Assembly: GCA_035549015.1 (NCBI GenBank)
Contig: DASZRW010000107.1
Span: forward strand, 1-64,000
DNA length: 64,000 bases
From: JAFDZV01 sp035549015
GTDB taxonomy: Bacteria > Bacteroidota > Ignavibacteria > OLB7
Direction of reading: 5' to 3'
A model generated the notes under the pieces. That model made no database searches and was not told the origin of the DNA. It saw nothing but the letters and a program-made list of their open reading frames with translations. Each line of letters opens with the position of its first letter. The first letter of the stretch is position 1. Made by a program: the position numbers and the translations under genes. This document shows positions 45,523 through 54,476 of the stretch, one piece after another.

Positions 45523-45866
45523 CGTTCTTATCCTGAGCCATCAAGTAGTTCGAGTCATCGATCACCGTAGCTGTCCCCTCCAAAGATACCGGCATGTGCC
45601 TGGTTTTGCGGGAACTTCAAACATGTGGGAATGACGAGCGGGAGGGGGGCCGATTGTCGGCAACGCCGCTGTACGGCCGCGAATGCCATGGCCGGTTACG
45701 ACGAGAGCACGCACAAGTTATTGAATCGGCGCGCCCCGCAATCTCGTGTTATCGGACTATTGCATATCGAAGGGTGAGAATCCCCGGCTGCGGACGAAGC
45801 CGATGCCGGCATGCAGCGTGCGGCCCGAAACGCCGCGAAGATCCTCCCTGCCCATCCGGCGCCCCG
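45523..45866. other. Intergenic region, no gene seen
   Basis: About 344 bases between the rhomboid start and the pgk stop. It should contain the rhomboid promoter and the pgk terminator. The part at 45700-45780 is somewhat AT-richer. I see no open frame with coding features and no tRNA or strong hairpin. Confidence 0.45.
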
Positions 45867-47057
45867 CTACACCTCGAGCGCGGCAACTCCCGGAAGCTCC
45901 TTCCCTTCCAGGAACTCCAGCGAGGCACCGCCTCCCGTGGAGACATGCGACACCCCGTTCTCCAGGCCGAACTGTGCGATCGCAGCCGCGGAGTCCCCCC
46001 CGCCGACAACGGTGGTTGCACCATGCTTCGTTGCCTGCACCATCGCCTCGGCCACCGCCCGTGTCCCGGCCGCGAACGGCTCCATTTCGAACACGCCCAT
46101 GGGGCCGTTCCACACCACTGTGCCCGCCTTCGTCACGATATCGGAAAATACCTTCTGCGTCTCCGGCCCGATATCCAGCCCCATCCAGTCCGCCGGGATC
46201 GCGTCCGCATCAACCGTGCGCGTTGCGGCATCGGCTGCGAAGCGATCGGCGATCACCACATCGGTGGGAAGGGCAATCCTCACATTCTTCGCAGCGGCGG
46301 CATCGAGTACGTTTCGTGCCATCTCGATCCGGTCATCCTCCACCATCGATGCACCGGTCTGCTTCCCCTGCGCCCTGAAGAAGGTGAACATCATCCCCCC
46401 TCCAACAAGGATGGTGTCGCACGTATCCAGCAGGGCATTGATCACATCGATCTTGCCGGAGATCTTGGAGCCGCCGAGTATCGCAACGAACGGGCGCGCA
46501 GGCGAGCGGAGCGCATCCCCCAGGAATCGCAGCTCCTTCAGCATGAGATACCCTGCCGCTCGCTCCGGAACCAAGTGCGCCACGGCCTCGGTGGAGGCAT
46601 GAGCGCGATGGGCGGTGCCGAAGGCGTCGTTGACATACACATCACCCAGCGCAGCGAGCGCGCCGGCGAACGTTCGATCGTTCGCCTCCTCCTCCTTGTG
46701 AAAGCGAAGATTCTCCAGCAGCAGAACATCCCCCGGCTGCATCGCATTCACCATGGCGGCGGTCTCGTCGCCGATGCAGTCCGGAGCCAGCGGCACCGGA
46801 CGCCCGAGCAACCGGGAGAGGCGCTCGGCAGCGGGACGCAGGCTGTACTTCATGTTGCGCTCCCCCTTCGGCCGTCCGAGATGCGACATCAGAATCGCCT
46901 TTCCTCCGGCGGCGATCACCGCACGAATCGTTGGAAGCGACTCCACGATCCGCTTGTCGTCTGTCACCTCGCCCGCATCGTTCAGCGGCACATTGAAGTC
47001 CACGCGTATCAGAACGCGCTTGCCATGGCAATCAATCTGGTCAACCGAACAAATCAT
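45867..47057 (-). CDS. pgk: Phosphoglycerate kinase
   Basis: 396 residues, the normal bacterial length. The family signature is KRVLIRVDFNVPLND near residue 15; further blocks are ILMSHLGRPKG, VNDAFGTAHRAHAS, VAILGGSKISGKIDVI, VVWNGPMGVFEM and VGGGDSAAAI with STGGGASLEFLEGKELPG at the end. It transfers the phosphoryl group of 1,3-bisphosphoglycerate to ADP in glycolysis. The start at ATG 47057 begins the family N-terminus; the longer open frame upstream lacks conservation. It lies 173 bases after gap on the same strand. Confidence 0.96.
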   Translation of the reverse strand: MICSVDQIDCHGKRVLIRVDFNVPLNDAGEVTDDKRIVESLPTIRAVIAAGGKAILMSHLGRPKGERNMKYSLRPAAERLSRLLGRPVPLAPDCIGDETAAMVNAMQPGDVLLLENLRFHKEEEANDRTFAGALAALGDVYVNDAFGTAHRAHASTEAVAHLVPERAAGYLMLKELRFLGDALRSPARPFVAILGGSKISGKIDVINALLDTCDTILVGGGMMFTFFRAQGKQTGASMVEDDRIEMARNVLDAAAAKNVRIALPTDVVIADRFAADAATRTVDADAIPADWMGLDIGPETQKVFSDIVTKAGTVVWNGPMGVFEMEPFAAGTRAVAEAMVQATKHGATTVVGGGDSAAAIAQFGLENGVSHVSTGGGASLEFLEGKELPGVAALEV

Positions 47058-47230
47058 ACTCGTGTGGATTGAGACTCGTAGATCCCGAACATGTTCGCGT
47101 TCGGCGGTCACGCAGCCGTGCAGCCCCATGGCAGTCATGGCATGCGCGGACCCCATCAACGCAAAGCGGGTGGCGCCCGGCAACGACATGGGTCGCGCAG
47201 GATCGTCCACCCGCCATCACTTCCGGCCGG

Positions 47231-48229
47231 TTACAGAGCGCCCAGGCGCTCAACAAGGTCCACGATTCGCATCGAGTACCCGAACTCGTTGTCGTACCAG
47301 CCGACCACCTTCACCAGGTCGCCGATCACCATCGTGGAAAGCCCGTCGATGATGCAGGAGTGCGGATCACCAACGATATCGGTCACCACAACCGGATCCT
47401 CGATGTACGAAAGGATCCCCTGCATCGGCCCGCTCATCGCCGCGTTCTTGAACGCGGTGTTGATCTCCTCCCTGCTCACGGCACGTTCCAGCACGGCATT
47501 GAAATCGGTGATCGATCCATCCGGCGTCGGAACGCGGAGCGAGTAGCCGTCAAGCCTTCCCTTCACCTCCGGGATCACCAGACCCAGAGCCTTCGCGGCG
47601 CCGGTGGAGGTTGGAATGATGTTGAGGGCGGCGGCACGCGCGCGGCGCAGATCGCTGTGCGAAAGATCGAGGATGCGCTGGTCGTTGGTGTAGGAGTGCA
47701 CCGTGGTCATGAATCCGTTCTTGATTCCGAAGTTGTCCAGAAGGACCTTCACCATCGGAGCAAGGCAGTTGGTTGTACAACTGGCGTTGGAGACGATCTT
47801 CACTTCCGGCGTCAGCACATGGTCATTGACGCCAAGCACCACCGTGGCATCCATCTCGTCCTTTGCCGGCGCCGTCAGCACCACACGCTTCGCACCGTTC
47901 GCAAGATGCTTCTCGAGATCGGCACGCCTGGTGAACTTGCCGGTAGCCTCCACAACGACATCGACATCTCCCCACGTCAGTTCCTCGATCGTCTTCGAGG
48001 CGCTGATCGTCACACGCTCGCCGTTTGCAATGATGTCGCTTCCATCAACCTCTATCGTCCCCTGAAAGCGCCCATGCACCGAATCGTACTTCAGAAGGTG
48101 CGCCAGTGTTGGAGCGTCCGTCAGATCGTTGATGCCCACAATCTGAACATTCCCCTTGCGCGCCATCGCATGACGGAACACGAGGCGGCCGATACGACCA
48201 AACCCGTTGATTGCGATACGGACTGCCAT
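47231..48229 (-). CDS. gap: Glyceraldehyde-3-phosphate dehydrogenase, type I
   Basis: 332 residues. The NAD-binding start is RIAINGFGRIGRLVFRHAM, the catalytic Cys is in IVSNASCTTNCLAPM, and the catalytic His lies in MTTVHSYTNDQRILD. TSTGAAKALGLVIPEVKGRLDG and WYDNEFGYSMRIVDL complete the pattern. It makes 1,3-bisphosphoglycerate for Pgk, encoded next on the strand. Asp near the end of the second beta strand (INDLTD) suggests NAD rather than NADP preference. ATG at 48229. Confidence 0.96.
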   Translation of the reverse strand: MAVRIAINGFGRIGRLVFRHAMARKGNVQIVGINDLTDAPTLAHLLKYDSVHGRFQGTIEVDGSDIIANGERVTISASKTIEELTWGDVDVVVEATGKFTRRADLEKHLANGAKRVVLTAPAKDEMDATVVLGVNDHVLTPEVKIVSNASCTTNCLAPMVKVLLDNFGIKNGFMTTVHSYTNDQRILDLSHSDLRRARAAALNIIPTSTGAAKALGLVIPEVKGRLDGYSLRVPTPDGSITDFNAVLERAVSREEINTAFKNAAMSGPMQGILSYIEDPVVVTDIVGDPHSCIIDGLSTMVIGDLVKVVGWYDNEFGYSMRIVDLVERLGAL

Positions 48230-48794
48230 AGAACCTTGCTTGCTCCTTGAAGATGAGCCCGAAACAGCACCCACCGGAATCAGGCCGCACCCCCGCGCCA
48301 ACGGGCGGTACGGTGCTCGACGGCAGAAACCCAACGGGCCTTCGATGGAAAATGTCTGAGAAAAACCGTACGAACTTACGAAGAATGGGGGAGCTCCTTA
48401 TGACAGTCGGTAACAGCCGGAAGGCCGCAACCATGGGCCTTCCAGGGATATGAGGGGTTCGCGCCGCCGCGCCGGATGCACGCGTCCGGAACAGTGGATG
48501 CCGGCAGGAAGAGGACCCTCCATGCGAAGACCATTCACCACCGCGGCGCACGCCCGCATGGCGCACGCCCGCATGGTGCACGCACGCATGGTGCACGCAT
48601 GCATAGTGCGTGAGAGCGGCCCGCGGGAACGGACTCAACGGTAACAGCATGCGGCGCCCGACATCGGAGGTGGATCATTGTAGTAGATTCGCATGAAGAA
48701 CATCCACCTGATCGTCTCCGGAATGCGGCGCAGCCTCCAGCAGGGAAGGCCCGCGGATCCCGGCGTGGAACGGAACTGAAAACAGCGAACGCAC
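48230..48794. other. Intergenic region with a 15-bp tandem repeat
   Basis: About 565 bases between divergent gap and the MBL-fold gene. It should contain both promoters. The only clear structure is the tandem repeat at 48546-48605. Frames crossing it encode only repeated short peptides, and I regard none as a gene. Confidence 0.5.
48546..48605. repeat. Four-unit 15-bp tandem repeat
   Basis: Units: GCGCACGCCCGCATG twice exactly (48546-48560 and 48561-48575), then GTGCACGCACGCATG (48576-48590) and GTGCACGCATGCATA (48591-48605). The units become more degenerate rightward. Being 15 bp, each is a multiple of three, but no coding function is supported. Confidence 0.92.
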
Positions 48795-49658
48795 ATGCAG
48801 ATTGGTCGTTACTCCGTGGAGATCATCGAGACCTGCCGGTTCGGACTGGACGGCGGCGCAATGTTCGGCGTGGTGCCGAAGAACCTGTGGGCGAAGGCCT
48901 ATCCGCACGTGGACGAACAGAATCGCATTGCGATGTCCGCGCGGGCGCTTCTGATTCGCGGCGAGGGGCGCACCATCGTGGTGGATTCCGGATGCGGCGA
49001 GAAGATGGGCACCAAGCTGGAGGCGATCTACGCCATCGACAACAGCCGGTTCACGCTGGCCGGCGAGCTTGCGATGCGAGGCGTCTCGCCGATGGAGGTC
49101 ACGCACTTCATCTACACGCACCTGCATTTCGATCACGCCGGCGGCTCCACGCGGTTCGATGAATCGGGCAACACCGTTCCCACCTTCCCGAATGCACGCC
49201 ACTACGTGCAGCGCGACCACCGTCGCTGGGCGGAGAATCCAACGGACAAGGACCGGGCAAGCTTCATGCCGGAGAACTGGACCTCCGTGGCAGAACGCGG
49301 CCTGCTGGAGGAACTGGACGGCGGCGGCGAGATACTTCCCGCGATCGAGGTGCGCCCCGTTCACGGCCATACCCGTGCGATGCAGATGGTGATCGTTCAC
49401 GCGGATGACGCAGCCCCCGGCCCGGCCGGCCTGGCCTACTGCGCGGATCTGATTCCAACCAGCGCGCACCTTCCGTTCCCCTACGTGATGGGCTACGACA
49501 ACTTTCCTCTGACGACCCTCGAGGAGAAGAAGGCGTTCATACCGGAGGCGTTCGAGCGTGGCTGGCTGCTCGCGTTCGAGCACGATGCCTTCGCGCAGGC
49601 TGCCCGGATTGCGCCGCACGGCAAGGGGTTCGCGGTCGAGGAAACGATCGACCTGTAG
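48795..49658 (+). CDS. Metallo-beta-lactamase-fold hydrolase
   Basis: 287 residues. The metal motif THLHFDHAGG (HxHxDH) is complete; further ligands are in PVHGHTRAMQ and YCADLIPTSAHLP, and HD in FEHDAFAQA near the end. The protein resembles the lactonase-like branch of the MBL fold (N-acyl-homoserine lactonase and related), but the substrate is not assignable. It has no signal peptide and should be cytosolic. It precedes a Rieske ferredoxin and queG on the same strand. Confidence 0.9.
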   Translation: MQIGRYSVEIIETCRFGLDGGAMFGVVPKNLWAKAYPHVDEQNRIAMSARALLIRGEGRTIVVDSGCGEKMGTKLEAIYAIDNSRFTLAGELAMRGVSPMEVTHFIYTHLHFDHAGGSTRFDESGNTVPTFPNARHYVQRDHRRWAENPTDKDRASFMPENWTSVAERGLLEELDGGGEILPAIEVRPVHGHTRAMQMVIVHADDAAPGPAGLAYCADLIPTSAHLPFPYVMGYDNFPLTTLEEKKAFIPEAFERGWLLAFEHDAFAQAARIAPHGKGFAVEETIDL

Positions 49659-49730
49659 CGCGCAGCGCAACTGCCGCCGTTGGTGCACCGGTGCCGCATG
49701 CGATCGGATTGGAAGTCCCTACAACCGAAC

Positions 49731-50105
49731 ATGTTCATGTCCCTGGAACAAGACATACTCCCGAGCGACAAGGAATTCATACGCGTCTGCTCCATCAAGG
49801 AGATACCCCGCCGTCGCGGCAAGGAGATCGTGTTCGACGAGGAGACGCAGGTCGCGATCTTCAACATCGACGATACGCTCTACGCGGTCAGCAACATCTG
49901 TCCGCACCAGCATGCGCCGGTGATCGCGGACGGATATATCGAGGATTGCACGATCACCTGCCCGCTGCACGGCTGGGTGTACGACCTGCGGAGCGGCCGG
50001 GCGATCGGCGGCACGGGGAAGCTGAAGACCTACGATATCTACCTGGACGGGGAGAACGTGATGCTGGAACGCCCCGAGCCGGAGGAGCCAACCTGGACGA
50101 TCTGA
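49731..50105 (+). CDS. Rieske [2Fe-2S] ferredoxin-like protein (NirD type)
   Basis: About 124 residues. The Rieske ligands are in SNICPHQHAPV (CxH) and TCPLHGWVYDL (CxxH), typical of small soluble ferredoxins and the NirD-like group. ATG at 49731 is chosen, with ATG at 49737 as an alternative. It could deliver electrons to an oxygenase such as the one at 33 kb, but it lies 15 kb away and no link is proven. It begins 72 bases after the MBL-fold gene and ends 64 bases before queG. Confidence 0.88.
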   Translation: MFMSLEQDILPSDKEFIRVCSIKEIPRRRGKEIVFDEETQVAIFNIDDTLYAVSNICPHQHAPVIADGYIEDCTITCPLHGWVYDLRSGRAIGGTGKLKTYDIYLDGENVMLERPEPEEPTWTI

Positions 50106-50169
50106 ACGGCGCACATACCGGGAGGCCGCGGCACGATCGTGCGCAGCCGGCAGCCCATCCATCCCGCCC

Positions 50170-51138
50170 ATGAATCCAACGCGTTCGATACTATCGCAAT
50201 ACGATCTCACCCAGGCGGTCCGGGCCTACACGCTCGGAACGCTCGGCTTCGATCGCGTAGGCTTCGCCACGGCGGAACGGATCGAGAAGGAAGGGGCGCG
50301 CTACCTGGAGTGGATCGCGGAGGGACGGCACGGTACGATGGGATGGATGGAGCGGAACGCCGAACGGCGAATCGATGTCCGCGAGATCCTCCCCTCCGCA
50401 CGTTCGGTGATCGTGGTGGCACGAAACTACTTCACGCCGCATCGCCATCAGGACTCGCCGGAGCATGCGAAGATCAGCCGCTACGCCTGGGGACGCGATT
50501 ACCACAACGTGCTGCCGAAGAAGCTGAAGCAGCTTCACCGCTATCTCCGGACGCTGGAGCCGGAGGCCGAGTCACGCTGGTACGTGGACACCGGACCGGT
50601 GATGGAGAAGGCGTGGGCGGTACGTGCGGGGATCGGCTGGATGGGGAAGCACACCAATGTGATCACCCGCGATCTCGGGAGCTGGGTATTCCTGGGGGTG
50701 CTGATCTCCTCGCTCGAGCTCGATGCCTCCACGCCGGTTGCGGACTACTGCGGAAGCTGTACACGCTGCATCGATGCCTGCCCGACCGATGCGATCACCG
50801 CACCGTATCAACTAGACGCCACGCGCTGCCTCAGCTATATCACGATCGAGGAACGGCCGAAGAATCCGATCCCGCAGGAACTCGGTGCGCAGATGGAGAA
50901 CTGGGTGTTCGGCTGCGACATCTGCCAGGACGTCTGCCCGTGGAACCGCTTCGAGGAGCCGACGACGGAGGAGGCCTTCCGGCCTCGCGCAGGCGTGCTG
51001 GATCTCACGCTCGACGATGTGAGGAACATGAGCGATGAAGAATTCAACGAGCGCTTCACCGGAAGCCCGGTGCGCCGCTCGACGGCCGACGGGTTCCGGC
51101 GGAACGGACGGGGCGCGGAGGAGGGACATTCCGCGTAG
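50170..51138 (+). CDS. queG: Epoxyqueuosine reductase
   Basis: 322 residues. The N-terminal cobalamin-binding part contains GFDRVGFATAERIE, WYVDTGPVMEKAWAVRAGIGWMGKHTN and GSWVFLGVLIS. The two [4Fe-4S] clusters are bound by YCGSCTRCIDACPTDAI and by GCDICQDVCPWNRF. QueG reduces epoxyqueuosine to queuosine in tRNA and needs cobalamin, which agrees with the adenosyltransferase and chelatase genes in this window. tgt is about 1.6 kb downstream. It is convergent with the MFS gene, whose stop is 12 bases away. Confidence 0.94.
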   Translation: MNPTRSILSQYDLTQAVRAYTLGTLGFDRVGFATAERIEKEGARYLEWIAEGRHGTMGWMERNAERRIDVREILPSARSVIVVARNYFTPHRHQDSPEHAKISRYAWGRDYHNVLPKKLKQLHRYLRTLEPEAESRWYVDTGPVMEKAWAVRAGIGWMGKHTNVITRDLGSWVFLGVLISSLELDASTPVADYCGSCTRCIDACPTDAITAPYQLDATRCLSYITIEERPKNPIPQELGAQMENWVFGCDICQDVCPWNRFEEPTTEEAFRPRAGVLDLTLDDVRNMSDEEFNERFTGSPVRRSTADGFRRNGRGAEEGHSA

Positions 51139-51150
51139 GCCGCTCCCGGA

Positions 51151-52473
51151 TCACGCGGCGGCGGCCGGCTCCATCACGCGGGCATCGGGAACGCGCAGCA
51201 GAAGAAGGATGCCGAGCACGAAGATCACGCCGATCACCAGCATCGCCTGCCGCAGCCCAAGCCAGTCCGCCACCTCGCCGAACACGAGCGGCCCCACCAC
51301 CGCGGACGCCTTGCCGAAGAAGCCGTCGTAGAAGCCGAAGAACTCCGTTCTCTTTTCATCCGGCGTGAGCAGCGCCATCAGCGAACGGCTGCACGACTGC
51401 GAGGAGCCGAGCGCGATGCCGGCCACTGCGCCGAGAATGAAGAACGAGCCCGCCGTCGTGATGAAGTATGCCCCAACTACCACGCCGATCCAGATCACGA
51501 TGGTGATGATGATGGACTGCCGTGCGCCGATCCGATTGCCGAGGGCACCGAAGATGAGCGAGCCGATCAACGCCGAGCCCTGAACGATCATGAAGAAGTA
51601 GATCAACTGGGCAGTCTCCATCTTCAGGCTCTCCTTGGCGAAGATGCCGGCGAAGAGGATGACGGTGAGGATGCTGTCGTTGTAGACGAAGAAGGCGAGC
51701 AGGAACCGCTTCACCGCATCGTAGCTGCGGATGTGCGCGAACGTTTCGCGCAGGCGGCGATAGCCGGCCGCGAGCGGATTGCCGGCGATCGCACGCGGTG
51801 TCTGGCGCTCGCGCACGAAGAGAAAGAGCGGCAGCGAGAAGAGCGCGAAGAAGGCAGCAGCAATCAGATCAGTAAGCCGGAGCGAGGGGAGCGCCGCGGC
51901 GTATCCCACGGCTCCGCGCGCGGAGAGGCCCGCCAGTGCAACGGCCGGACTGCTCTGTGCGACCGGCGGAAGCGCGGCCGGCGTAACCAGCGGCAGCACG
52001 ATCATCAGGATCACGAACGATCCCAGGTACCCCATCGCGAAGCCGTAGCCGGAGACCCTGTTGTAATCCTGTTCGGCCGCGATGTCGGGGAGGAAGGCAT
52101 CGTAGAAGATCGTCCCTCCCTCGAAGCCCACGTTCGCGAGGATCACCAGCGCAGCAGCCATCATCAGCATCCCCGGTCCGGTGAAGGAGAGGAGTGCGGT
52201 TGCCGCAACACAGAGGCCGGTGAACAGGGCAAGGAAGCGCTTCTTGCGATGCGTTGCATCGGAGATGGAGCCGAGCAACGGACCCACGATTGCCGTAAGA
52301 AGCATCGAGGCCGATATCGTCCTCCCCCAGTAGGAGGCGTTCCCGTTCGCGATCACGTCCGTGAAGAACGTGGAGTACAGAAGAGAGATGATGATGACGT
52401 AGAACCCGGTGTTCGCGAAGTCGAACAGGGTCCAGGAGAAGATCTCCCCGCGGGAAGCTGTGCGATGCTGCAT
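51151..52473 (-). CDS. MFS transporter, UMF1/Atg22-like family
   Basis: 440 residues with about 12 membrane segments. The start TLFDFANTGFYVIIISLLYSTFF and the loop PLLGSISDATHRKKRFLALF (an MFS motif A variant) are the hallmarks of the Atg22/UMF1 family. FLPDIAAEQDYNRVSGYGFAMGYLG is another family block. Family members are putative effluxers of amino acids or sugars; the substrate is unknown. It is between queG and tgt but on the opposite strand. Confidence 0.9.
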   Translation of the reverse strand: MQHRTASRGEIFSWTLFDFANTGFYVIIISLLYSTFFTDVIANGNASYWGRTISASMLLTAIVGPLLGSISDATHRKKRFLALFTGLCVAATALLSFTGPGMLMMAAALVILANVGFEGGTIFYDAFLPDIAAEQDYNRVSGYGFAMGYLGSFVILMIVLPLVTPAALPPVAQSSPAVALAGLSARGAVGYAAALPSLRLTDLIAAAFFALFSLPLFLFVRERQTPRAIAGNPLAAGYRRLRETFAHIRSYDAVKRFLLAFFVYNDSILTVILFAGIFAKESLKMETAQLIYFFMIVQGSALIGSLIFGALGNRIGARQSIIITIVIWIGVVVGAYFITTAGSFFILGAVAGIALGSSQSCSRSLMALLTPDEKRTEFFGFYDGFFGKASAVVGPLVFGEVADWLGLRQAMLVIGVIFVLGILLLLRVPDARVMEPAAAA

Positions 52474-52711
52474 CGTGAAGCGGCTGCTCTGTTGGCGTGA
52501 AGGGAAGCCGGACCGGCGCCGGCATGGAGTTGCCGAAACAATCGGGGGCGGCAGCGATCATGCACGGCCGGGCCCGGCGAACGGGGCGCATAATACGCCG
52601 CGGGAATGAATCTGAGGGTATCGCCGTCACCGCTCGAACGGCTCCCGAACGCAGCAATACCATACGTTTCCACACAACTGCCCGAAACGGTTTTCCGTAA
52701 GTTCACATCCC

Positions 52712-53848
52712 TTGAAACTGGCACTCACTCATACCGATGCTGGAAGTGCCGCCAGAGCCGGCACCTTCGAGACCGATCACGGCGCCGTAGAGACTCCGAT
52801 CTTCATGCCGGTTGGAACGCGTGCCGCGGTGAAGGCGCTGCGATCGCGCGATCTGCACGAACTCGGCGCGCAGATCATCCTCGGCAATACCTACCACCTC
52901 TTCCTTCGCCCCGGCAACGAGATACTCCGCAGGGCAGGCGGGCTGCACCGGTTCATGGGATGGGAGAGGCCCATCCTCACGGACTCCGGCGGCTTCCAGG
53001 TGTTCTCGCTCCAGGAGCTTCGGAAGATGACCGAGGAGGGAGTGGAGTTCCAATCGCACATCGACGGCACGCGCCACTGGTTCACCGCGGAGAATGTCGT
53101 GGACACGCAGCGTGCCATCGGATCGGACATCGCGATGGTGCTGGACGAATGCCCGCCGGCCCTCAGCAGCTACGACTACCATCGCGATTCGATGGAACGT
53201 TCGATGCGATGGGCGCGCAGAGCCTGGGAGCATCACCTGCGCACGCCGATGCCATACGGACACCGCCAGGCGCTCTTCGGCATCGTGCAGGGAGGAACGT
53301 TTGCAGACCTTCGCGCGCGCAGTGCGGAGCTGCTGATGGAGACCGGCTTCGACGGCTACGCGATCGGCGGCCTCGCCGTCGGCGAGCCAACCGAGACCAT
53401 GTACGAGGTCGTGTCCATGGTGGCCCCCCTTCTTCCCTCCGACCAGCCCCGGTATCTGATGGGCGTGGGAACGCCGCAGAATCTTCTGGAGTGCATCGCA
53501 CGCGGCATCGACATGTTCGACTGCGTGATGCCTACCCGCAATGCCCGCAACGGCACCGTCTTCACGTGGAGCGGCAAGGTGAACCTGAGGAATGCCTCGC
53601 TTCGCGACGACTGGGACCCGGTGGACGCCGATTGCGACTGCGAGACCTGTCGCAACTATTCGCGTGGCTATATTCGTCATCTGTTCAACGTCGATGAAAT
53701 TACCGGGCTCGTGCTGGCTACGATTCACAACGTCCGGTTCTATCTTGCGTTGATGGAACGCGCGCGCGGGGAGATTCGCGCGGGCAGGTACAGCACCTGG
53801 ATGCGCGAGACGATCGAGCGTATGCAGGCCGAGGTGCCGAAGAGCTAG
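52712..53848 (+). CDS. tgt: tRNA-guanine transglycosylase
   Basis: 378 residues. Blocks include VETPIFMPVGTRAAVKAL, NTYHLFLRPG, ILTDSGGFQVFSL, ALFGIVQGGTFADLR and YAIGGLAVGEP. Zinc is bound by CDCETC and a later His. The catalytic Asp is in GIDMFDCVMPTRNARNG. Tgt exchanges guanine-34 of specific tRNAs for preQ1, the step before QueA and QueG. The apparent start is TTG at 52712 (TTG AAA CTG GCA), since no in-frame ATG is near. yajC follows 182 bases downstream, a very common neighbour. Confidence 0.95.
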   Translation: MKLALTHTDAGSAARAGTFETDHGAVETPIFMPVGTRAAVKALRSRDLHELGAQIILGNTYHLFLRPGNEILRRAGGLHRFMGWERPILTDSGGFQVFSLQELRKMTEEGVEFQSHIDGTRHWFTAENVVDTQRAIGSDIAMVLDECPPALSSYDYHRDSMERSMRWARRAWEHHLRTPMPYGHRQALFGIVQGGTFADLRARSAELLMETGFDGYAIGGLAVGEPTETMYEVVSMVAPLLPSDQPRYLMGVGTPQNLLECIARGIDMFDCVMPTRNARNGTVFTWSGKVNLRNASLRDDWDPVDADCDCETCRNYSRGYIRHLFNVDEITGLVLATIHNVRFYLALMERARGEIRAGRYSTWMRETIERMQAEVPKS

Positions 53849-54030
53849 TGCCGCATCGGGCGCTGGACGACGAATGCCGCGTCCGATGGGCACCGATAAC
53901 CGTTGCCGGTACTTCCGGTGATCTCATTTCAACCAACGTTCCTGCAAACCGCTGATCACGCCCTTCCGCTCGCGGAGCGGGCGGCACTCCGTGGCAGGAA
54001 CTTCAACAACACGAATAACATCCGCACGCA

Positions 54031-54339
54031 ATGGACTTCACGACACTGGTAGCACAGGCTCCGGCAACCGATGGGGGTTCGAGCCCGATTGGCATGTTCG
54101 TCATGTTCGGCGCCATCATCGCCATCTTCTACTTCATGATCATCCGCCCCCAGCAGAAGCGCATGAAGGAGCATCAGGCCCTGATCGGCGCAGTGAAGCG
54201 GGGCGACAAGGTGGTGCTGACCGGCGGTCTGTACGGCGTTGTTCACGAAGTGGAGGAGAAGACCGTGCTGGTGGAAGTGGCGAAGAATACGGTGCTGAAG
54301 TATGAGAAGGGAGCGATCCAGTCCGTGATTCGGGAATAA
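54031..54339 (+). CDS. yajC: Preprotein translocase subunit YajC
   Basis: 102 residues with one membrane helix (IGMFVMFGAIIAIFYFMII) followed by the signature RPQQKRMKEHQALIGAVKRGDKVV and a short beta-barrel-like tail (GGLYGVVHEVEEKTVLVEV). It associates with the SecDF-YidC holotranslocon in the inner membrane. No secD or secF is adjacent. It follows tgt, as in many genomes. Confidence 0.94.
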   Translation: MDFTTLVAQAPATDGGSSPIGMFVMFGAIIAIFYFMIIRPQQKRMKEHQALIGAVKRGDKVVLTGGLYGVVHEVEEKTVLVEVAKNTVLKYEKGAIQSVIRE

Positions 54340-54476
54340 TCGTCCGTACGTTCTCATCGTTGCGGCACTCCGCCGGCTGGCCTGCCGGCCATGCGGCACG
54401 CCGCTTCGGAGGGACCCGGCACCTGGGATGCCACGATTCGATTCGCGTGCGTTGGGTATTTCGATAAGGTGATATC

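Noticed and set aside
48045..48650. Minus-strand frame with repeated MRACT-like peptides
   Set aside because: It overlaps gap and gains its repeats only from the 15-bp tandem repeat. No start signal or homology is seen.
54340..54476. Possible FMN riboswitch before ribBA
   Set aside because: The 137-base leader lacks the conserved RFN-element sequence blocks I would expect.
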